From NCBI GenBank assembly GCA_018663815.1, contig JABJPQ010000158.1, forward strand, positions 1 to 12,549: a DNA stretch of 12,549 bases. Direction: 5' to 3'. The position numbers and the translations under genes are program-made. Numbering within the stretch: position 1 is the stretch's first letter; the number at the start of each line of letters is the position of its first letter. The stretch is from Halobacteriovoraceae bacterium (lineage in GTDB: Bacteria > Bdellovibrionota > Bacteriovoracia > Bacteriovoracales > Bacteriovoracaceae). Shown piece by piece: positions 7,459 through 12,549 of the stretch. The notes beneath the pieces are model-generated. The model worked only from the letters and a program-made list of their open reading frames with translations. It had not been told where the DNA came from and searched no databases.

Positions 7459-8097
7459 TTAACAATTAAAGTTCTTCTCACCATTTTCATCAATAATATA
7501 TTTTGCTTTAGGTCGAGTAGAGCGCTGTTGATTTTTTCTATAACCTTGTCCACCACCATTACGAGCTCCACCACTTGATCGAGCACCACCACCAGAACGA
7601 GGGCCACGGCCAGAACGAGGCCCACCACCAGAGCGAGATCCACCACCAGAGCGAGATCCACGGCCAGAACCAGGTTCATCTTCAGCACGTAAACTATTTC
7701 CAGGATTTTGCTTACGATTTCTATCATGTTTATAAGCGGGTTTTTTACGAGTATCTTTTTGAACTGTATTTTCTTCCTTACTTAAATCTCTAGTGTGTCC
7801 ATAGTATCGTCTGTACCGACGATTCATAACTGAATCACTTTGACCAGTCATTCTAAAATCATCAAGGATCTCATTTTTATCAGCACAATTTGAGCAAAGC
7901 CATTCTGCATCTAAGCGTGAATTATTATGCTTAAATCTTTCAACGTCAGGCTGAGTTGTTTCACAAGCTTCACAAAAGCTTCGACGCTCTTGGTGCTTCT
8001 CTGTTTTTGTTTTTTCTCTAGCTGATTTTTGCTTTCGCTCATTTTCAGTTTTAGTAGAGTGAATTCCAACCTTATGCATAGCATCTTTTAAAGACAT
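7459..8097 (-). CDS. Zinc-ribbon protein with a Gly/Arg/Ser-repeat disordered tail
   Basis: No named family is recognised. The 212-residue protein has three parts. Residues 1-40 form a short SLKDAMHKVGI helix followed by a Lys/Glu/Arg-rich coil. Residues 42-71 form a likely zinc site, Cys42-x2-Cys45 and Cys68-x2-Cys71. Residues 143-187 are a low-complexity tail built on a six-residue unit (approximately GGGxRS), with Arg spaced by Ser-Gly-Gly-Gly. Basic residues such as RRYRRYY (93-99) lie between. The composition suggests nucleic-acid, probably RNA, binding in the cytoplasm; that is an inference. No signal peptide is present. The start at ATG 8097 is chosen over an upstream TTG because GGAG (8104-8107) sits 6 bases before it. 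A strong promoter lies just upstream, so it can be transcribed separately from the PAP2 gene. Confidence 0.85.
   Translation of the reverse strand: MSLKDAMHKVGIHSTKTENERKQKSAREKTKTEKHQERRSFCEACETTQPDVERFKHNNSRLDAEWLCSNCADKNEILDDFRMTGQSDSVMNRRYRRYYGHTRDLSKEENTVQKDTRKKPAYKHDRNRKQNPGNSLRAEDEPGSGRGSRSGGGSRSGGGPRSGRGPRSGGGARSSGGARNGGGQGYRKNQQRSTRPKAKYIIDENGEKNFNC
7570..7675. repeat. 18-base tandem repeat encoding the RSGGG tail
   Basis: The DNA under the tail is a tandem array with an 18-base period, about six units. Two adjacent units, 7622-7639 and 7640-7657, are identical; the others differ mainly by exchanges such as GGCC for ACCA that change Gly to Arg. The array is much more GC-rich than the surrounding sequence, and the unit length keeps the reading frame, so copy-number change would only lengthen or shorten the tail. 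Confidence 0.8.
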
Positions 8098-8129
8098 ATA
8101 GTTCTCCAACAAGTGTCAATTAGGGACCG

Positions 8130-8157
8130 ATTATATAACAGGATCACAGTTTTTCAA
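8130..8157 (-). promoter_or_regulatory. Predicted sigma-70 promoter for the zinc-ribbon gene
   Basis: On the minus strand TTGAAA (8152-8157) and a perfect TATAAT (8130-8135) are separated by 16 bases. Transcription would start near 8123, leaving about 25 bases of leader that contain the GGAG ribosome-binding site. The promoter begins only a few bases after the PAP2 stop codon at 8164. Confidence 0.65.
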
Positions 8158-8163
8158 GTCAAA

Positions 8164-9153
8164 CTATTGCGGATTTTTAGCAAAAGCTTCACGCAAACAC
8201 GCTCTAACTGGATTTAAATCTTTAGAACACTTACTTAATTTTTTAGGTTCCTTTGGTTTATAACTTAATTGCATGGTAGGACCACCATATGCATTAATTG
8301 TAGGAGTAAGAGTGAACGCACCGTCCTTGTCCTCTTTAAGAACATCCTTAGTAACAAAATGCCCGATAATAGCACCAAAAAGCACATCACTGGCCCAATG
8401 CCTATCATCATAAATCCTAGACAGACCAGCAATCGTACTCGCTGAGTAGGCTATGATAGGAATCACTTTACTATGCTCTTTTGTTTGTTCCGCTACAAAA
8501 GTTCCAATCGCAAACGCCATCGTTGTATGCCCAGATGGAAATGAACTATCAGCAAGGCTTCGATTCCAATCGCTAGAGTCACCTGTATCGTTGGGTCTGA
8601 CTCTTCGTGCAGCTACTTTTATAATATTCGTTGCTAAACCAGAGTATACAAATGCTTTCATTGCTAAGAATGAAGTTGATTGAATTTTTTGATTACCTAA
8701 GACTTTGCCAACGGCATAGCTAGACCCTGCAATGATAATAGCGGCTGTACCTGATCCAAACTGTTCTCCCCAGTCCGATAGTTTTTGAAGTTTTGGTGTT
8801 TGATTGTCCTGAGAGAAGTACTTTATATTTTCATCATTTTGAAATACATAGGCAGCTCCACCAATCGCAATAGCATTTTTGACTTGCTCAGCAGGGATAA
8901 GAAAGGGTTTCTTATCATCAAACAACATGTAAAAAGCTTCTTCAATTCCAACATTCTCAACTGTAAAAATATTTTCTGCCGCATGGTTTGGATCTTCGAC
9001 TAAATCTAATAAATATCTTCCTTCTTCATCTAGTTCTAATTCAATAAAGTCCAACTCACTAAAGCTAGTAACAGGAAGTAACTCCTCATGCACAGACTCT
9101 GAAGCATATGATTGTGTAAAAAAAATGAAAGTCATAATTATATACTTAAACAT
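8164..9153 (-). CDS. Exported PAP2-family membrane phosphatase
   Basis: PAP2 (type 2 phosphatidic acid phosphatase) enzymes dephosphorylate lipid phosphates such as phosphatidic acid, undecaprenyl diphosphate or lipid A on the outer side of the membrane; the substrate here is unknown. All three catalytic signatures are intact: K179-x6-R186-P187, PSGH at 206-209, and SR-x5-H at 245-252, giving catalytic His209 and His252. Hydrophobic segments fall around 92-106, 133-152, 160-178, 207-223, 229-244 and 255-268. An N-terminal signal sequence likely ends after SYA (residue 17). It is followed by an unusual acidic stretch of about 70 residues before the membrane part, and a Lys-rich tail with two cysteines closes the protein. 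GAGG at 9161-9164, 7 bases before ATG 9153, supports the start. The parvulin gene lies upstream on the same strand. Confidence 0.9.
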   Translation of the reverse strand: MFKYIIMTFIFFTQSYASESVHEELLPVTSFSELDFIELELDEEGRYLLDLVEDPNHAAENIFTVENVGIEEAFYMLFDDKKPFLIPAEQVKNAIAIGGAAYVFQNDENIKYFSQDNQTPKLQKLSDWGEQFGSGTAAIIIAGSSYAVGKVLGNQKIQSTSFLAMKAFVYSGLATNIIKVAARRVRPNDTGDSSDWNRSLADSSFPSGHTTMAFAIGTFVAEQTKEHSKVIPIIAYSASTIAGLSRIYDDRHWASDVLFGAIIGHFVTKDVLKEDKDGAFTLTPTINAYGGPTMQLSYKPKEPKKLSKCSKDLNPVRACLREAFAKNPQ

Positions 9154-9171
9154 GTTAAATCCTCTATATTT

Positions 9172-9225
9172 TCAACAAAATAACACACTGCGCGCAACAA
9201 GCAATATGCAAAGTAGAATTTTCAT
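9172..9225 (-). CDS. Possible 17-residue hydrophobic mini-ORF between parvulin and PAP2 genes
   Basis: An ATG two bases after the parvulin stop codon (9228-9230) opens a frame of 17 codons, beginning MKILLCILLVARSV and ending in TGA, so it fills nearly the whole 74-base gap. The product would be one short hydrophobic segment with a single positive N-terminal charge and two cysteines. Translational re-initiation is possible given the spacing. There is no independent ribosome-binding site of note, and chance cannot be excluded. Confidence 0.2.
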   Translation of the reverse strand: MKILLCILLVARSVLFC

Positions 9226-9227
9226 AC

Positions 9228-9500
9228 CTAAAGTCTCTTTATTACATGAAATCCATACTTAGTTCTTACCCCGCCTGAAACTTCTCCTTGTTTTAAATGA
9301 TATAGAGCTTTTTCAAATTCCGCAGACATACTACCACTACTAAAACGTCCCAGATGACCTCCTGTTTGTGCCGTATCACACTCAGAATACTGCTTAGCTA
9401 GAAACTCAAAACTAACACCTTGATCTAGTTGTTCTAAAATATAACTAACGTCATCTTCATCCTCTAATAATATATGTTGAGCACGATAACGAGTTGTCAT
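9228..9500 (-). CDS. ppiC: Single-domain parvulin-type peptidyl-prolyl isomerase (PpiC-like)
   Basis: It catalyses cis-trans isomerisation of X-Pro bonds. The 90-residue length matches the single-domain E. coli PpiC (Par10). The active-site residues can be placed as His9 (AQHIL), Cys41 (SECDTAQTGG), Met58, Phe62 and His85 (YGFHVI), and the GGHLGRF core is typical. There is no signal peptide or membrane anchor, so the protein should be cytoplasmic, unlike the exported NADAR protein encoded just before it. The start codon overlaps the stop of that gene (ATGA, 9497-9500), which implies coupled translation; no strong ribosome-binding site is needed or seen. It is the second gene of a short minus-strand operon. 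Confidence 0.92.
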   Translation of the reverse strand: MTTRYRAQHILLEDEDDVSYILEQLDQGVSFEFLAKQYSECDTAQTGGHLGRFSSGSMSAEFEKALYHLKQGEVSGGVRTKYGFHVIKRL

Positions 9501-10150
9501 TTTAAGTATTTACCTTTTGATTGCAAACTTTCCCTAATTTCCATCCAAATCTGATAGTACTTCCATGCCGGTGGATCAGTTGTTTTAGTATGATGGTCCG
9601 CCACCAAAGTTAGCTTACCAGTTGCAAGAAGCACTTTTTTTACGGCCATATTTTGGTGCAACTTTGCTTCCATGGCCTTGCGAATAAGTTGATAGTGTGG
9701 CCCTTTTATAGATGTGCGATATGGCATCTTTACTTTCTCGAAGCTGACCCAGTCAATTTTTAATTCTCGCATAATCTGACTGGCCTCATCTCCTGCTTTT
9801 TTTGCTGTAAAACCAACCATGCTCTCAACTTCACCACGCTGGTAACTCCACTTATTTGAATAGGATCGAGGGTCTTTAATAAGCTCAGGATATTTCATGG
9901 CCTGCCAAAATCCTTCCATACTTTGATACCTTTTTCCCTTAAATTGAAAAGGTGTATGAGCAAAGTTTGATAATAATCCAAGTTGGTTTCTTTTGCTGAG
10001 AACAACCTGGTCCTTACTCACAGACGCTGGAGACACTTCCCACCAATGTAATTGATCTTTAGGTACTTCTTGCCACCATTGGGGTGGATAATTAGTTTTT
10101 TTTACATGAGAACATGCTATCGTGAAAAATAAGAGTATAAGTAACTTCAC
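9497..10150 (-). CDS. NADAR-domain (YbiA-like) protein with a lipoprotein signal
   Basis: NADAR proteins related to YbiA are glycosidases acting on N-glycosidic bonds in riboflavin intermediates or ADP-ribosyl groups. The 217-residue product has the fold's landmarks: LSNF at 60-63, FQFKGKRYQSMEGFWQAMK at about 68-86 with the expected catalytic Glu79, an Asp-Trp pair near 132, and LLATG at about 176-180. The C-terminal active-site loop, WGDGG in YbiA, is shortened to DPPAWKYYQIW, so activity is uncertain. Starting at GTG 10150 gives Met-Lys, a hydrophobic core and a lipobox TIAC with Cys13, predicting a lipid-anchored envelope protein. A longer frame from TTG 10186 would spoil the signal and overlap the divergent gene. 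It overlaps the parvulin start by four bases. Confidence 0.8.
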   Translation of the reverse strand: MKLLILLFFTIACSHVKKTNYPPQWWQEVPKDQLHWWEVSPASVSKDQVVLSKRNQLGLLSNFAHTPFQFKGKRYQSMEGFWQAMKYPELIKDPRSYSNKWSYQRGEVESMVGFTAKKAGDEASQIMRELKIDWVSFEKVKMPYRTSIKGPHYQLIRKAMEAKLHQNMAVKKVLLATGKLTLVADHHTKTTDPPAWKYYQIWMEIRESLQSKGKYLK

Positions 10151-10156
10151 CCAATT

Positions 10157-10186
10157 ATTGTAGCAACTGAAATGAATAAAGAGCAA
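10157..10186 (-). promoter_or_regulatory. Predicted promoter giving a leaderless NADAR transcript
   Basis: On the minus strand TTGCTC (10181-10186) and TACAAT (10157-10162) are 18 bases apart. Six bases separate the -10 box from the GTG at 10150, so the expected first transcribed base is the G of the start codon. No Shine-Dalgarno sequence can fit. The promoter lies inside the 5' end of the divergent DTW gene. Confidence 0.45.
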
Positions 10187-10948
10187 TATTTAAAGCAAAA
10201 AAAACAATATAAAAAGCAGCAAAATGATCCCCGTACTGTTTGTAAAAAATGCTTACGCCCAAGTCCGGCTTGCTTTTGTGCCCACCTGAGTCCTTTTAAA
10301 ACAGAAACGAAGTTTTGTTTTCTCATGCATCCACTTGAAGCAAAACCTTCTCAAATTGGTACGGGACGAATGTCGCATATCGCTTTAATAAATTCACATC
10401 TCATCATTGATACTGATTTTGATCAAAACCAAGAGTTTTTAAAACTACTCAAGCTTCAAGAATATAACCCTTATCTACTTTACCCAGGAGATAAATCTCT
10501 TAAGATAGATGATGAAACCTCTCCTGCAATTCCCTCAAACAAAAAATTATTAATTTTTATTCTCGATGGCACCTGGCCATGTGCTAAAAAAATGATGAAA
10601 AAAACGACCAAGCTACATCAGCTACCTAAAATAAGTTTCTCAACCCAACTTGAATCTCAGTTTTCGATTAAACACCAACCTGCAAAATATTGTCTTTCTA
10701 CCATCGAATCGGTTCACTATTTATTAGGTGCCCTTGAGAAACATGAAATAGAAAAAATTGCCCCAAAACAAAAAGCATCACTCTTAAACGCCTTAAATGA
10801 AAATGTTTTATTTCATCAAAGGTGCGCTGCTGATCCAAATAATAATTCTTATGCTAGAGAAACTTTTCCTTATAAAGAGAAAAAACAAAGAGTTGCTTCC
10901 AAAAAATGGGAAACGAGAAGTATTTGTTATCGCGATGAAACTTCTTGA
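10172..10948 (+). CDS. tapT: DTW-domain tRNA-uridine aminocarboxypropyltransferase (TapT-like)
   Basis: DTW proteins transfer the 3-amino-3-carboxypropyl group of SAM to a uridine of tRNA, making acp3U in the cytoplasm. The 258-residue product shows the N-terminal cysteine cluster Cys24-x2-Cys27 and Cys34-x-Cys36 within CLRPSPACFC, followed by MHPLEAKPSQIGTG (about 52-65). The defining motif LDGTW has Asp132, Thr134 and Trp135, and LSTIES at about 175-180 completes the family signature. A Lys/Gln-rich N-terminal helix of about 19 residues precedes the zinc-like cluster. E. coli TapT is somewhat shorter. No Shine-Dalgarno sequence is visible before ATG 10172. The gene is divergent from the NADAR gene, 21 bases apart, and its 3' end overlaps the opposing peptidase gene by 22 bases. 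DTWD1/DTWD2-like specificity cannot be told apart here. Confidence 0.88.
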   Translation: MNKEQYLKQKKQYKKQQNDPRTVCKKCLRPSPACFCAHLSPFKTETKFCFLMHPLEAKPSQIGTGRMSHIALINSHLIIDTDFDQNQEFLKLLKLQEYNPYLLYPGDKSLKIDDETSPAIPSNKKLLIFILDGTWPCAKKMMKKTTKLHQLPKISFSTQLESQFSIKHQPAKYCLSTIESVHYLLGALEKHEIEKIAPKQKASLLNALNENVLFHQRCAADPNNNSYARETFPYKEKKQRVASKKWETRSICYRDETS

Positions 10949-12276
10949 ATAATGACAAACGGATTAGTTGTTCGATGGTTTAGTAACCACTTCTCTGAGA
11001 GACAACTATACCCACCTTGTCCCCAACCTTGTCCCCAGCTATTGGCCACGATAAAACAAACACTACCCTCATTTAAAATTCGAGGAAGTTTTAAATAGCC
11101 TATTAAAGCCACAGCATGTCCTTGTGCATGTCCATCAAGCTTTCCACCAATATTAGATTCGCTTTGCAGGATCAAACCTTTATTATCATAAAAATTAGGA
11201 GACAAAGTTATACTTGCTACCACTGGTTTATTTTGCTTTAAAGAAACTAAAGCCTCATCTAATGTTGCCTGATAGATAAATTTTTTAATTTTTGTTATTC
11301 CACTCTTACAAGTTTGGGTTAAAGGAAGTTGAGTTTCATTCGCTTCTAATGAGTACTCATTATAAGTACAATTTTTTTCAGTTGGAATATCATAAGAGTT
11401 TGAATCTTTACTAAATGTTAGGCCATTACCAACCCATGAGCCTTTTTTAGAACATTTAGATTTTTGACAATTTGGTTTACTGGCCCAATAAAAATATTGC
11501 TCACTTAGATTTTTATAGTTATTTTTTTGAGAGAGAAGAATTTCAATTGCCTTAACTCCTGCAAAGGAGCTACACGTTGGGCGATATTTTTGATCTCTTA
11601 TTTCAGGCAGCAAAGCTGAGTTAACGAGAAACGATTCCTTCTCTAGCTTAACTTCAACTTTCTTATTAAGCTCGCTTTTACTGACAGGTAAGATTACCGG
11701 TATATCGGCGAGGGTATCTTTGTAATTATCTTTAACTTTATTAAAAGCAAGCTTATTTTTATAAAGTTCTGCTAGCTTTTTCTTATGCTTCGTTTTCCAA
11801 AGCTTATGTTCTTGAATAACTTTACGTCGAATATTATCAATTTCCATTTTAACTTGAACTTGCCATAGGTGATCTTGTTTTTGATCCTCAGATAATTGCA
11901 AGTTTTCTTTGGCGTTGATTTCTGCTGCTTTCATTTTTTTTAAAACAGCTTTATTTTCTTTAATTTGAAGTTTTACTAAATCTTTACCTTTTTTAACCTT
12001 ACTTGGATCATGCCCATGCATCAGAGCAATCCTTTCTCGATTTCTTTGCTTAATCCGCTCTAAGACTAACTTTCCACGACGCCCTTGATTAATTGAGGCA
12101 TCTGATTTTTTCGATTTAATAGTAGGACGTAAATCTTTGGTTCTTTTATAAAGCTCTTCGTAAATCGTATTAATGATAATTTCTGAATAATCATTTTGCT
12201 GTTGTAAGCTCAAGCGATCCTGAGCTAGTGCCGTTAACGTAAAGATTGAAAAAATTATCGCGATTACCTTCACCAT
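10927..12276 (-). CDS. Secreted papain-family (C1) cysteine peptidase with a long charged pro-region
   Basis: It is a predicted endopeptidase exported by the signal peptide at residues 1-18 (cleavage after LAQ or ALA). The catalytic set is complete: Gln229 for the oxyanion hole, Cys235 in RDQKYRPTCSSFAG with the papain-like six-residue spacing, His387 in GHAVALIGY, and Asn412 in NSWGQGWGQGGY. The usual GxCW around the nucleophile is replaced by PTCSS. Between the signal and the catalytic domain lies a Lys/Glu/Arg-rich, probably coiled-coil region of roughly 190 residues that could be an inhibitory propeptide or a binding arm. Additional cysteines at 270, 275, 303, 323, 407 and 425 may form disulfides. 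The start ATG directly follows the stop codon of the upstream gene (TAGATG), so the two are likely cotranscribed and coupled. Confidence 0.9.
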   Translation of the reverse strand: MVKVIAIIFSIFTLTALAQDRLSLQQQNDYSEIIINTIYEELYKRTKDLRPTIKSKKSDASINQGRRGKLVLERIKQRNRERIALMHGHDPSKVKKGKDLVKLQIKENKAVLKKMKAAEINAKENLQLSEDQKQDHLWQVQVKMEIDNIRRKVIQEHKLWKTKHKKKLAELYKNKLAFNKVKDNYKDTLADIPVILPVSKSELNKKVEVKLEKESFLVNSALLPEIRDQKYRPTCSSFAGVKAIEILLSQKNNYKNLSEQYFYWASKPNCQKSKCSKKGSWVGNGLTFSKDSNSYDIPTEKNCTYNEYSLEANETQLPLTQTCKSGITKIKKFIYQATLDEALVSLKQNKPVVASITLSPNFYDNKGLILQSESNIGGKLDGHAQGHAVALIGYLKLPRILNEGSVCFIVANSWGQGWGQGGYSCLSEKWLLNHRTTNPFVIIQEVSSR

Positions 12277-12549
12277 CTAAAACATATCTGCTGGTGTTGA
12301 TCCATTTCCTTCGATCGTGCCAGGAAATGATCCCTCAACATTTTCTAAAAGAAACTTAGCCGCATCCTCATCTGATAATTTTGCTCCTAATAAGTGTGAC
12401 CAGCTTTTGATTAAAACATCTTCAGGGGTTGAGTAAGCAATATTATCCATCAACAAAGATTTCTCAGCACTATCTCTAAGGGCTTCTCTAAAAAATCGAT
12501 AACTGTCCGTTCCTCTTAATACTTTGAGTAATTTTCTCTCAGTTACACC
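12277..12549 (-). CDS. C-terminal 90 codons of an unrecognised gene, N-terminus beyond the window
   Basis: The frame is open from the window end to a TAG at 12277-12279. The visible sequence has mixed charged and hydrophobic helices (for example FFREALRSDAEKSLLMD and DEDAAKFLLENVEG) and ends in a Gly/Ser/Pro-rich tail finishing ADMF. No motif or family is recognised. The stop codon is immediately followed by the ATG of the cysteine peptidase, with no spacer, so the pair is probably an operon. Coding is supported by the absence of stops over 90 codons in AT-rich DNA and by the coupling. Location in the cell cannot be judged without the N-terminus. Confidence 0.65.
   Translation of the reverse strand, partial: GVTERKLLKVLRGTDSYRFFREALRDSAEKSLLMDNIAYSTPEDVLIKSWSHLLGAKLSDEDAAKFLLENVEGSFPGTIEGNGSTPADMF

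Noticed and set aside
7570..7675. Possible CRISPR-like array
   Set aside because: Units are contiguous 18-base coding repeats without spacers.
7443..7727. 94-codon minus-strand frame rich in Val/Leu repeats
   Set aside because: It lies wholly out of frame over the 18-base repeat of the zinc-ribbon gene; the repetitive hydrophobic pattern is a by-product of the array.
7575..7793. 72-codon plus-strand frame with a His/Gln/Asn repeat
   Set aside because: It is the antisense shadow of the same tandem repeat, with no ribosome-binding site or promoter.
8453..8683. Plus-strand frame antisense to the PAP2 catalytic region
   Set aside because: It mirrors the conserved PAP2 motifs on the other strand; no independent start signals.
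10916..10945. Inverted repeat AGAAGT/ACTTCT around ATCGCGAT at the convergent DTW/peptidase overlap, considered as a bidirectional terminator
   Set aside because: Arms are short, the loop is long, there is no T-run on either strand, and it lies within coding sequence of both genes.

Overview
The window looks like a chromosomal segment of an AT-rich, menaquinone-using Gram-negative bacterium. Two exported lipoproteins (one of 1097 residues), several other secreted proteins, very tight gene packing and the mix of families suggest a Bdellovibrionota-type organism such as a Halobacteriovorax/Bacteriovorax relative. That placement is an inference from style; no marker gene here settles it. Nothing visible points to a phage, an insertion sequence, a CRISPR array, or tRNA or rRNA genes.

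Positions 1-3062 hold a quinone block. A partial chorismate-binding enzyme, most likely isochorismate synthase (minus strand, cut by the window start), is divergent from a three-gene plus-strand operon: a type I-beta DAHP synthase, the demethylmenaquinone methyltransferase MenG/UbiE, and a long-chain polyprenyl diphosphate synthase. Together they cover entry into the shikimate pathway, the chorismate branch point, the isoprenoid tail and the final ring methylation. The divergent spacer carries a perfect 19-base palindrome that is a good operator candidate.

Positions 3059-9153 are a run of minus-strand genes for envelope or unknown functions: a giant modular lipoprotein whose stop codon interlocks with that of the prenyl synthase, a 387-base spacer with a strong promoter, a small secreted protein, a zinc-ribbon protein with a Gly/Arg/Ser repeat tail, and an exported PAP2 phosphatase.

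Positions 9172-10948 hold a minus-strand NADAR-domain lipoprotein, translationally coupled to a single-domain parvulin, plus a divergent DTW-domain (TapT-like) tRNA modification gene. The DTW gene overlaps tail-to-tail with a secreted papain-family cysteine peptidase (10927-12276). The peptidase start directly abuts the stop of another, unrecognised gene that runs off the window end.

The most unusual items are the NADAR enzyme fold carried on a lipoprotein, the zinc-ribbon/RSGGG-repeat protein, the duplicated-module giant lipoprotein, and a domain-minimal DAHP synthase embedded in a menaquinone operon.
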